From the NCBI RefSeq assembly GCF_017744555.1, contig NZ_JAGIBD010000024.1, positions 1 to 51,248 of the forward strand: DNA of 51,248 nt, given 5' to 3'. The translations under genes were made by a program, and so were the position numbers. This DNA is from Cellulomonas sp. GTDB taxonomy: Bacteria; Actinomycetota; Actinomycetes; Actinomycetales; Cellulomonadaceae. Under the pieces are notes generated by a model. It saw only the letters and a program-made list of their open reading frames with translations. It ran no database searches and had not been told where the DNA came from. This document shows, piece by piece, positions 1 through 6,851 of the stretch; within the stretch, counting starts at the first letter, position 1, and each line of letters begins with the position of its first letter.

Positions 1-383
1 ACCTGGTGCTTGATCTTGTAGTACGAGTACGGCACCCGGTCGACGCCGACGATCGAGATGTAGACGAGGTGCGGAACCTGCGCGGCGCGGGCGGCGAGCA
101 GCAGCTGCGCGGCGGCCTCGAGGTCGTGGTCGGGGTGCCGCGGGTCGCTCGCGCAGTGCACGACGGCGCTCACGCCCGTGACGGCCTCACGCACGCCCTC
201 GCCGGTGAGCAGGTCGCCCGTGACGAAGTCGACGGCCTGCGGTGCCGCCCGGGTCGGTTCGCGGCGGCTGAGGACACGGACGGCGCGGCCGTCGTCGAGC
301 AGCGTGCGGACCAGGGCGCGGCCGAGGGTCCCGGTGCCACCGGTGACCAGGACGGGGCGGGCGTCGTCGGGCATGCGCCCCAT
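1..383 (-). CDS. NAD(P)-binding atypical SDR (NmrA-like), C-terminus cut by window edge
   Basis: The reading frame starts at ATG 383 and runs off the left edge, so only about the first 127 residues are visible. Near the N-terminus is the dinucleotide-binding motif VTGGTGTLGRALV (GxxGxxG type). It is followed by a basic patch after the second strand (VLSRREPTR), as expected for an NADP-preferring Rossmann fold, then VVHCASD and YISIVGVDRVPYSYYKIK. The last of these contains the YxxxK-like element of extended or atypical SDRs (NmrA/HSCARG group). Such proteins are cytosolic oxidoreductases or redox sensors, and the substrate cannot be read here. An alternative start is ATG 374, three codons in. 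It lies 61 bp downstream of the DJ-1 gene on the same strand and may be cotranscribed. The family is fairly certain; the specific function is unknown. Confidence 0.8.
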   Translation of the reverse strand, partial: MGRMPDDARPVLVTGGTGTLGRALVRTLLDDGRAVRVLSRREPTRAAPQAVDFVTGDLLTGEGVREAVTGVSAVVHCASDPRHPDHDLEAAAQLLLAARAAQVPHLVYISIVGVDRVPYSYYKIKHQ

Positions 384-444
384 CCTGCCGCGCGGGGCCG
401 GTCGCCGTCGTCGTCCGGCTCTCGTGACCGCGCACGACCCGTCG

Positions 445-999
445 CTACCCGCGGGCCTCCAGCACGGCCATGAACGCGCGCATCCACTCCGGGTGGTCCG
501 GCCAGGCTCGACCCGACACGAGGTTGCCGTCGACGACAGCCCCGCCGTTCTCGAAGACGCCGCCGCCCAGCTCGACGTCGACCTTGAGCTCCGGGTACGC
601 GGACGACGTGCGGCCCTTGAGCACGCCCGCGGCCGCGAGCAGCATCGGCCCGTGGCACAGGGCCGCGACGGGCGCGTCGTGGTCGAAGAAGTACCGGACG
701 ATCCGCTGCGCGTCCTCGTCGTTGCGGATGAACTCCGGCGCCCGCCCGCCGGGGACGACCGCCGCGACGTAGTCGGCCGGGTTCACGTCCCGGAACGCGA
801 CGTCGGCGTCCCACGTGTGACCGAGCTTCTCGGTGTACGTGTCGAAGCCGTCCACGAAGTCGTGGACGACGAACTGGAGCTTCTTCTTCTCGGGTGCCGC
901 GATGTCGACGTCGTAGCCGGCCTCCCGCAGCCGCTGGTACGGGTAGAAGACCTCGAGGGTCTCCGCCGCGTCGCCGGTCAGGATGATCACCTTCGCCAT
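445..999 (-). CDS. DJ-1/PfpI family protein (class I glutamine amidotransferase-like)
   Basis: This 184-residue protein starts MAKVIILTGDAAETLEVFYPYQ behind a GGGAGA ribosome site. It has the DJ-1/PfpI fold signatures: the N-terminal strand with an acidic residue, the central VVPGGRAPEFIR segment, and the nucleophile elbow AALCHGPMLLAAAG with the conserved Cys-His pair. Members of this group act as proteases, glyoxalase/deglycase-type enzymes or stress chaperones, and sequence alone does not separate these. The length is usual for the single-domain family. It lies upstream of the NAD(P)-binding gene at the window start on the same strand, so a two-gene redox or stress unit is possible. No regulatory site was recognised. 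Confidence 0.88.
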   Translation of the reverse strand: MAKVIILTGDAAETLEVFYPYQRLREAGYDVDIAAPEKKKLQFVVHDFVDGFDTYTEKLGHTWDADVAFRDVNPADYVAAVVPGGRAPEFIRNDEDAQRIVRYFFDHDAPVAALCHGPMLLAAAGVLKGRTSSAYPELKVDVELGGGVFENGGAVVDGNLVSGRAWPDHPEWMRAFMAVLEARG

Positions 1000-1067
1000 G
1001 TCGTCTCCCAGGGTGTGCGCAACGCTCCCGTCGTACACCCGGCGCGCAGACCGGGCGAGCCGGAGGG

Positions 1068-2393
1068 TCAGGCGTTCGGGTCGCGCTGGGCCTGCAGGGC
1101 GTCGTAGTCGGCGCGCAGGGCGTCGAGGCGGGCACGCTCCGCGGTCGCGGCGGCCTCCGCGGCCGTGATCGCCGCCTCGCGGGCGGGGAGCTCGACGTCG
1201 TCTCTGGCGAGCAGCTGCGCGGCCGTCGCGAGCGTCTGCTCGGCGGGGGCCATCGGCAGCTCGGTGCCGTCCCACCAGCGCCACGACAGGCGCAGGCGCG
1301 ACCGGCGGTCCTCGGACATCGCCGCGACCTCCGCGACCTTCTCCTCGTACAGGCGGCGGTAGTCCGCGAGCGCGGCGGCGTCCGCGGCGTACTGCGCGCG
1401 GTTCGTCGCGTTCGTCTGCTCGACGTCGACGGCAGCCGCGTACGCCGCCTCGAGGTCGGTCCGCATCGTGTCCATCTGGGTGACGAACCCCGTGTGCACG
1501 GCGACGAGGGCCGCCCGGTCGGCCACGAACCGCGCGTACACGTCCTCCAGGGCCGGCGGCAGGCCACCGTCCCGCCACACCTGCGTCCCGACGTACGCGA
1601 ACAGCTCCGTCGGCCGGTTCTCGGGGTGCGTCCCGACGGAGCCGGCGATCTGCTCCTGGACCGGGTCGTCCGGTCCGAGGGCCGCGACCTCCGCCTCGAG
1701 CAGCGGCGTGATCTCCGTCTGCTCGGCGGGCGTCAACCGGTTCCAGGCCGCGTGCAGGGTCTCGTGCGCGACAGTCTCGACGACGAACCCGCGCAGCCGC
1801 GCGTCCGCGGGCACGTACACGACGATCGTCTCGTCACCCGGCTGGTAGCAGCCCACCGCACCCTCGCGTGCGACCGGCTCGGCAGGGTGCCCGTCGTCGC
1901 ACCGACCGGCGAACGCGGCCGCGTCGAGGAGCTCCGGGCGCGCGCCGTAGAGCAGGGTGCGCCCTTCGTCGGACAGGTGCGCCTCGTCCGCGAGCGCGAC
2001 CACCTCGGCGGACGGCGGCGGCACGGGGCGCAGGCCGGGGGACAGCTGGACGCCGAGGACGGACTCGGCGGTGTCGACCACACCCGTCGGGAGCCGCGAC
2101 AGGCCGTCGGTCAGCCACCACGTCGCCCCGAACGCGACGAGCAGGACGAGCACCACGACCGGGACGACGGGACGCGACCGGCGGGCCGGGACGGCTCCCT
2201 GGAGAGGCGGCCCGGGGACCGGCGCACCCGGCGGCTGCCAGCCGGCGGGCTCGGCCGCGCGGGCCGCCGCCTCGTCGATGACCCACAGGGGGACGCGACC
2301 GGTGGGCGAGCGCGGCAGGTCGTCGGGAGCAACGGGCACGCCGGAGCATCGGCTGCCGGAGCCGCGCACTTCAACTTCCGGCGGCGATTCCAC
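1068..2393 (-). CDS. Membrane-anchored putative HExxH metallopeptidase with C-terminal coiled coil
   Basis: This 441-residue frame has a short cytoplasmic Pro-rich N-terminus and one membrane segment at about residues 75-94 (VVPVVVLVLLVAFGATWW). An extracellular region follows that contains HETLH at 210-214, a perfect HExxH zinc motif. NRPTELFAYVGTQV lies about 50 residues further on; its Glu263 could be the third ligand of a gluzincin-type site. The last 170 residues are Ala/Glu/Arg-rich and look like a coiled coil. I do not recognise a named family. The GTG at 2393 lacks a clear Shine-Dalgarno, and the first codons use GAA/GTT unlike the rest, so the true start may be about 18 codons further in. 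It diverges from feoA across a 68-bp gap that carries an IdeR-like box, so iron control is possible. Confidence 0.72.
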   Translation of the reverse strand: MESPPEVEVRGSGSRCSGVPVAPDDLPRSPTGRVPLWVIDEAAARAAEPAGWQPPGAPVPGPPLQGAVPARRSRPVVPVVVLVLLVAFGATWWLTDGLSRLPTGVVDTAESVLGVQLSPGLRPVPPPSAEVVALADEAHLSDEGRTLLYGARPELLDAAAFAGRCDDGHPAEPVAREGAVGCYQPGDETIVVYVPADARLRGFVVETVAHETLHAAWNRLTPAEQTEITPLLEAEVAALGPDDPVQEQIAGSVGTHPENRPTELFAYVGTQVWRDGGLPPALEDVYARFVADRAALVAVHTGFVTQMDTMRTDLEAAYAAAVDVEQTNATNRAQYAADAAALADYRRLYEEKVAEVAAMSEDRRSRLRLSWRWWDGTELPMAPAEQTLATAAQLLARDDVELPAREAAITAAEAAATAERARLDALRADYDALQAQRDPNA

Positions 2394-2435
2394 CGGACGC
2401 GCCGCACACGTCTCGTCCTCGGGACCTTCGGCCCA

Positions 2436-2454
2436 TGAGGTGAGGCACGCCTCA
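2436..2454 (+). promoter_or_regulatory. IdeR/DtxR-like iron box upstream of feoA
   Basis: The 19-bp word TGAGGTGAGGCACGCCTCA is an imperfect palindrome. It matches the classic DtxR/IdeR consensus TTAGGTTAGGCTAACCTAA at about 13 of 19 positions, including the AGG..AGGC core and the CCT of the right half. It sits just before feoA, where an Fe(II)-loaded repressor would block transcription. Regulator identity is inferred from the motif and the iron-transport context. The site could also affect the divergent HExxH gene. Confidence 0.7.
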
Positions 2455-2461
2455 CAGGACC

Positions 2462-2695
2462 GTGTGCGGTGTGGACCTCACCCAGTGCGGCGCCGGTGCC
2501 CGCGCGACGATCGTCGGCGTCGACGTCCCCGCGGGCGCCGGCTTCCGGTTGCGTGAGCTCGGCCTGCGGCCCGGTGCGGTCGTCCAGGTGACGCACGACG
2601 TCGGGCCGATGGGGCGCGTGGTCGCCGTGGGGGCGGAGCGGTTCGCGCTCGACCTGCCGACGTGCGCGTCGCTCCGGGTCGAGGTGGTCCCGTGA
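2462..2695 (+). CDS. feoA: Ferrous iron transport protein FeoA
   Basis: This 77-residue SH3-like protein has the family core RATIVGVDVPAGAGFRLRELGLRPGAVVQVTHD. FeoA is a small cytosolic partner of FeoB in Fe(II) uptake. The start is GTG at 2462; a second GTG at 2471 (codon 4) is equally possible, because the only AGGA (2456-2459) is too close to the first and about 11 nt from the second. The stop overlaps the feoB start as GTGA (2692-2695), which indicates translational coupling. Expression is probably controlled by the IdeR-like box immediately upstream. Length is normal for the family. Confidence 0.92.
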   Translation: MCGVDLTQCGAGARATIVGVDVPAGAGFRLRELGLRPGAVVQVTHDVGPMGRVVAVGAERFALDLPTCASLRVEVVP

Positions 2696-4596
2696 CCTGC
2701 CACGACACCTCCGAGCCGGTCGTCGAGGCGGGCCTCGCGACGGTCGCGCTCGTGGGCAGCCCGAACGTCGGCAAGTCGACGCTCTTCAACGCGGTGACCG
2801 GCGCCCGCCAGCGGGTCGTCAACGCGCCGGGCACCACGGTCGAGCTCGCGTCGGGCACCTGGCGCGGCGCTGGCGTCACGCTGCTGGACCTGCCGGGCGC
2901 GTACTCGCTGCACGCGCAGTCGCCCGACGAGGCCGTCACCGCCGACACGCTCGCGGGCCGGGGTCCGGACGTCGCCGTCGCCGTCGTGCTGGTGGACGCG
3001 ACGGCCGTGGCCCGGTCGCTGTACCTCGTCGGGCAGGTCGCCATGACAGGCGTGCCGGCGGTCGTCGCGCTGACGATGCGGGACGTCGCGGCTGCTCGCG
3101 GGATCGTCGTCGAGCCGGAGGCGCTGACGGCCGCGCTGGGGGTGCCCGTCGTGGGCGTCGACCCGCGCACCGGGGACGGGGTCGACGGCCTCGCCGCCGC
3201 CGTCCGCGACGCCGTGGCGCGACCCCGGCACCTGCACCGGCCCACGCCACCCGTCACGGACGGCGACCGGCTCGCCGAGGCGGAGGCGCTGTTCGGCTGG
3301 GTACAGCAGGTGATGCGGGCGGCGGGGCTCGACAGGGCCGACGCCCCCGCGCCCCGCACGTGGTCCGACCGGGTCGACGCGGTCCTCCTGCGCCCCTGGG
3401 TCGGCATCCCGGCGCTGCTCGCGGTCATGTGGGTGCTGTTCGAGCTGGTCACCGTCGCGGCGGCGCCCCTGATGGACGCGGTCGACACGGCCCTCAACGG
3501 GTGGCTCGGGGGCGGGGTGCGCACCGTGCTCGCGCCCGCACCCGACTGGGTGGGGTCGTTCGTCGTCGACGGGGTGCTCGCCGGGGTCGCGACCGTGCTC
3601 TCGTTCGTGCCGCTGATGGCGTTGATCTTCGTCGCGATCGCGCTCCTCGAGGACTCCGGGTACCTCGCGCGCGCCGCGTTCGTGGCCGACCGGGCGATGC
3701 GGGCCGTCGGGCTCGACGGGCGGGCCGTGATCCCGCTCGTCGTCGGGTTCGGCTGCAACCTGCCGGCGCTGTCCGCCACCCGGGTGCTCCCGCACGCGCG
3801 GCAGCGGCTGCTGACGGGCCTGCTGGTCCCGCTGACGTCGTGCACCGCGCGGCTCACCGTCTACCTCATGCTCGCGTCGGTGTTCTTCCCGCAGGACCCC
3901 GGCACCGTCGTGCTCGCCATGTACGTCGTGTCGGCGCTGCTCGTCGTGGGCGCCGGCGCGGTGCTGCGGCGCACGCTGTTCCGGGACGTCGAGCGTGAGC
4001 CGTTCGTCCTCGCGCTGCCCGCGTACCAGCGCCCCCGGCTGCGGTCGATCGCCGCATCGACGTGGGTGCGGGTGCTGTCGTTCGTGACGAAGGCCGGCGC
4101 GATCATCGTCACGACCCTGTCCGTCGTCTGGGTGCTCATGGCCGTGCCCGCAGCGCCCGGTCATCACGTCGCCGACGTGCCCGTCGAGGACAGCGTGTAC
4201 GGGCGCGTCGCCGACGGGATCGCCCCCGTGTTCGCGCCCGCCGGGTTCGACGACTGGCACGCGTCCGCGGCACTGATGACGGGGTTCGTCGCGAAGGAGG
4301 TCGTGGTCGGGTCGATGGCGCAGACGTACGCGGTCACCGAGCCGTCCGACCCGTCGGAGCCAGGCGACCTGGGGAGCCGGCTGACCGCGACGTTCGACGA
4401 GTCGTCGGGCGGTGCCCCCACGGCGGCCGCGTTGGCGTTCCTGCTGTTCGTCCTCGCCTACACGCCGTGCCTCGCGACGATGGCCGAGCAGGCGCGGCTG
4501 TTCGGGTGGCGGTGGACCGGCGGCGCGGTCGCCGCGCAGCTCGTGCTCGCGTGGCTGCTCGCCGTGGCGACGTTCCAGGTCGGGAGGCTGCTGTGA
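2692..4596 (+). CDS. feoB: Ferrous iron transporter FeoB
   Basis: This 634-residue inner-membrane Fe(II) transporter has an N-terminal G-protein domain. The P-loop is GSPNVGKST (about residues 22-30), followed by the switch region PGTTVELASG, the G3 motif DLPG and a G4-position element TMRD where the family usually has NxxD. A membrane domain of about 8-9 helices follows, with the Gate signatures GFGCNLPALSATR and LTSCTARLTVYL, where the conserved Cys sits. The start is GTG 2692, chosen over an upstream ATG because it overlaps the feoA stop. The 3' end overlaps the feoC-like gene in the same GTGA manner. The substituted G4 motif may alter guanine-nucleotide selectivity; this is inference. Confidence 0.95.
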   Translation: MTCHDTSEPVVEAGLATVALVGSPNVGKSTLFNAVTGARQRVVNAPGTTVELASGTWRGAGVTLLDLPGAYSLHAQSPDEAVTADTLAGRGPDVAVAVVLVDATAVARSLYLVGQVAMTGVPAVVALTMRDVAAARGIVVEPEALTAALGVPVVGVDPRTGDGVDGLAAAVRDAVARPRHLHRPTPPVTDGDRLAEAEALFGWVQQVMRAAGLDRADAPAPRTWSDRVDAVLLRPWVGIPALLAVMWVLFELVTVAAAPLMDAVDTALNGWLGGGVRTVLAPAPDWVGSFVVDGVLAGVATVLSFVPLMALIFVAIALLEDSGYLARAAFVADRAMRAVGLDGRAVIPLVVGFGCNLPALSATRVLPHARQRLLTGLLVPLTSCTARLTVYLMLASVFFPQDPGTVVLAMYVVSALLVVGAGAVLRRTLFRDVEREPFVLALPAYQRPRLRSIAASTWVRVLSFVTKAGAIIVTTLSVVWVLMAVPAAPGHHVADVPVEDSVYGRVADGIAPVFAPAGFDDWHASAALMTGFVAKEVVVGSMAQTYAVTEPSDPSEPGDLGSRLTATFDESSGGAPTAAALAFLLFVLAYTPCLATMAEQARLFGWRWTGGAVAAQLVLAWLLAVATFQVGRLL

Positions 4597-4844
4597 CCGT
4601 GCTGGCCGACGTGCTGCGCGAGACCGACCGCGGGCTCCTGCCGGCGCGGGTCGCGGAGCGGCTGGGGCTGCCCCTCGACCTCGTCACGGCGACGCTCGAC
4701 CACGCGGTGAGCGCCGGGCTCGTCGTGCGACCGGCCGCCGCGTGCCACGACTGCGCGCCCGCCGAGCTCCGGCCGCCGTCGTGCGCTGGGTGCATGTTCG
4801 CGACGCCCCTCAGGTCAGGGCGAGCTCCAGCAGCGTCGCGCTGA
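4593..4844 (+). CDS. feoC: FeoC-like winged-helix protein with CxxC...CxxC cluster
   Basis: This 83-residue protein starts at GTG 4593 inside the feoB stop. Its N-terminal half (VLADVLRETDRGLLPARVAERLGLPLDLVTATLDHAVSAGLVV, split over helix-turn-helix and wing) fits the FeoC winged-helix fold. Its second half has four cysteines in CHDC(x10)CAGC spacing, which could hold an Fe-S cluster or metal. FeoC proteins modulate FeoB stability or activity. The last 35 nt overlap the convergent GNAT gene (4810-4844), so the tail RSGRAPAASR is shared antisense sequence and may not be important. The identification rests on position and fold-like pattern more than sequence identity. Confidence 0.75.
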   Translation: MTVLADVLRETDRGLLPARVAERLGLPLDLVTATLDHAVSAGLVVRPAAACHDCAPAELRPPSCAGCMFATPLRSGRAPAASR

Positions 4845-5364
4845 ACGTCGGGAAGTCCTTGCGCCCGACGACGGAGAACCCGTAGCCCTCGTAGTAGTCG
4901 CGCAGCACCGGGTTCGTGGTGCGGCAGTCGAGCCGGAACCGCCCGACGCCCGCAGCACGGCCCTGCTCCGCCGCCCAGTCGAGCAGCAGCGTCCCGATCC
5001 CGTGACCGCTGCGGCGGCGGTCGACCATCAGGCCGTGCACGTACACCGCCGGTGGCTGGTCCGGACCCCAGAACGGCTCGTCCTGCCACAGCAGCCGCAG
5101 CGCCCCGGCGATGCCGACCTCGGCGTCCCGGACCACGTGCCACTGGCCGTCTGCGACCTCGTCGACGACGCGCTGCAGCGGCATGTCGCCGGGCCGCCAC
5201 TGCTCGACGCCGTTCGCCACCATCCAGTCCTCGAGCGACCGCCGCAGCCGGTGGATCGCGGCGGCGTCCTCGCCGGTCGCCGGCTCGACCCGGTGACGAC
5301 CCGCCCCCGCGGAGCCGGACTCGGACTCGGGATCGGGCTCGGGCTCGACGGGTGCGGCGCTCAC
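4810..5364 (-). CDS. GNAT family N-acetyltransferase
   Basis: This 184-residue protein has an acidic Pro/Glu/Ser N-terminal tail (about 25 residues) and then a GNAT domain. The acetyl-CoA loop is VDRRRSGHGIGTLLLDWA, the R/QxxGxG/A-type motif A. It is preceded by YVHGLMV and followed by FRLDCRTTNPVLRDYYEGYGFSVVG, the usual motif B. It would transfer an acetyl group to a small molecule or protein amine in the cytosol; the substrate is not readable. It converges on the feoABC operon and overlaps its last 35 nt. The 5' neighbour on the same strand starts 21 bp upstream (5386), so the two could share a transcript. Confidence 0.85.
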   Translation of the reverse strand: MSAAPVEPEPDPESESGSAGAGRHRVEPATGEDAAAIHRLRRSLEDWMVANGVEQWRPGDMPLQRVVDEVADGQWHVVRDAEVGIAGALRLLWQDEPFWGPDQPPAVYVHGLMVDRRRSGHGIGTLLLDWAAEQGRAAGVGRFRLDCRTTNPVLRDYYEGYGFSVVGRKDFPTFSATLLELALT

Positions 5365-5385
5365 GCCCGCGACCCTACGTCCGAC

Positions 5386-5958
5386 TCAGGCGACCGACGC
5401 CGTCCGCGCGCGGCGCACACCCTCGACCGCGGCGCCCAGACCGATCCGCGACGCGAGCCCGTCGACCTGCACGACGGCAGCCCGACCGTGGGTCCGGAAC
5501 AGGTCCACCAGCTCGGCGAGCACGTGCGGCTCGGTGCGCGGCACCCCGACCTCGAGCAGCGTGTCCGGCCCGTCGTGGACCAGGTACGTCACGTACCCCA
5601 TGAAGTCGTCCGCGGGCGTGACCCGGAACCGCACCGACCCGACCTGCGCCTCGACGGGCAGCGCCTGCCCGCCGACGTGCGACTCCTCGAGCAGGGCACG
5701 GATGCGGCGCGCGTCCTCAGCGGGCAGGCCGTCCGTCGCGTCGATCGCGTCGAGGTCGGCGAGCACGAAGCACGCCTCCGTCGGGTCGACGTGGGCCGGG
5801 TGCCACGAGCAGTCGACCTCGACCGCGAGGAAGCCGGCGTGCACCGAGAACGCCGACTGGATGAGCGCCGCGCGCTCCTCGACCGTCAGACCACGCAGCG
5901 GGTTGCGCCGGGTCGTCGCCGCCGCACCGCACGAGCAGGAGATCGTCACCATGCGCAC
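5386..5958 (-). CDS. Conserved-looking protein of unknown function
   Basis: I do not recognise this gene. From GTG 5958 it encodes 190 residues. I prefer that start because GGAGG lies 7 nt upstream; ATG 5952 is two codons in. The N-terminus carries a close cysteine pair (SCSCGA), which could be a metal site. After that it is a soluble alpha/beta-looking protein with no signal peptide and no membrane segment. Segments such as GYVTYLVHDGPDTLLEVGVP and the C-terminal basic tail VEGVRRARTASVA have no motif I can name. It may be cotranscribed with the GNAT gene 21 bp downstream. Confidence 0.6.
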   Translation of the reverse strand: MRMVTISCSCGAAATTRRNPLRGLTVEERAALIQSAFSVHAGFLAVEVDCSWHPAHVDPTEACFVLADLDAIDATDGLPAEDARRIRALLEESHVGGQALPVEAQVGSVRFRVTPADDFMGYVTYLVHDGPDTLLEVGVPRTEPHVLAELVDLFRTHGRAAVVQVDGLASRIGLGAAVEGVRRARTASVA

Positions 5959-6055
5959 CAGGGTGCCTCCGACCACTGACACGCACCCCGCCGACGCGCG
6001 GGAGGACCTCCGACACTCAGCAGATCTGAAGGTTCGCCGCGCCACCCTGTGCCCC

Positions 6056-6841
6056 GTGACGACCGGCGAACCCACCGCTCTGCGGCCCACCACCCCGACG
6101 TCCGAGGCGCTCAGCCGCGTCCCGGAGGTCACGGCGATCTTCTGGGCGACCAAGGCGCTGACCACCGCGATGGGCGAGTCGAGCTCGGACTACCTCGTCC
6201 GGGCCATGCCGCCGGAGGTCGCGGTGCTGCTCGGCGCCGCGGGCCTGGCCGTCGCCCTGGTGATCCAGCTGCGCTCGGGCCGGTACGTGCCGTGGCGGTA
6301 CTGGTTCGCGGTGTCGATGGTCGGGGTGTTCGGCACGATGGCCGCGGACGTCGTGCACGTGGGCCTGGGGGTGCCGTACGCGGTGTCGACGGTCGCGTTC
6401 GCGGTCGGCCTGGCGGCGGTGTTCGTGCTGTGGCACCGGACCGAGGGGACGCTGTCGATCCACAGCATCCGGTCGACGCGGCGCGAGCTGTTCTACTGGG
6501 CGACCGTGATGGCGACGTTCGCCCTCGGCACGGCCACCGGCGACCTCGCGGCCGTGACGCTGCACCTCGGGTACCTCGCCGCCGGGCTGCTGTTCTCCGC
6601 GGTGCTGCTCGTGCCGGCGATCGGCTACCGGTGGTGCGGGCTCGGCGCGATCACGGCGTTCTGGTTCGCGTACGTCCTCACGCGGCCGGTCGGAGCGTCG
6701 TTCGCGGACTGGTTCGGGGTGTCCCGCGAGCGCGGCGGCCTGGCGCTGGGCTCGGGTCCCGTGGCGCTCGTGCTGACGCTCGCGATCGTCGCCCTGGTGG
6801 CCCGGATGTCCGCCACGCGTCGTGCGGCGGCGCGCGGCTAG
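6056..6841 (+). CDS. DUF347 (COG4705) multi-pass membrane protein, copy 1
   Basis: This 261-residue membrane protein starts at GTG 6056. It has about 8 hydrophobic segments and the repeated DUF347 pattern: VPEVTAIFWATKALTTAMGES, then YVPWRYWFAVSMVGVFGTMAAD, LSIHSIRSTRRELFYWATV with ATGDLAA, and AFWFAYVLTRPVGASFADW. The family has no established biochemical function as far as I know. It lies 10 bp upstream of the histidine kinase gene, so the two are probably one transcript. It is a diverged paralogue of the protein at 8963-9787, and charged and polar positions in the repeats (E..K/T..GE, TRRE) are kept in both. No strong Shine-Dalgarno precedes the start; GAAGG lies about 25 nt upstream. Confidence 0.82.
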   Translation: MTTGEPTALRPTTPTSEALSRVPEVTAIFWATKALTTAMGESSSDYLVRAMPPEVAVLLGAAGLAVALVIQLRSGRYVPWRYWFAVSMVGVFGTMAADVVHVGLGVPYAVSTVAFAVGLAAVFVLWHRTEGTLSIHSIRSTRRELFYWATVMATFALGTATGDLAAVTLHLGYLAAGLLFSAVLLVPAIGYRWCGLGAITAFWFAYVLTRPVGASFADWFGVSRERGGLALGSGPVALVLTLAIVALVARMSATRRAAARG

Positions 6842-6851
6842 TCTGCGCCGC

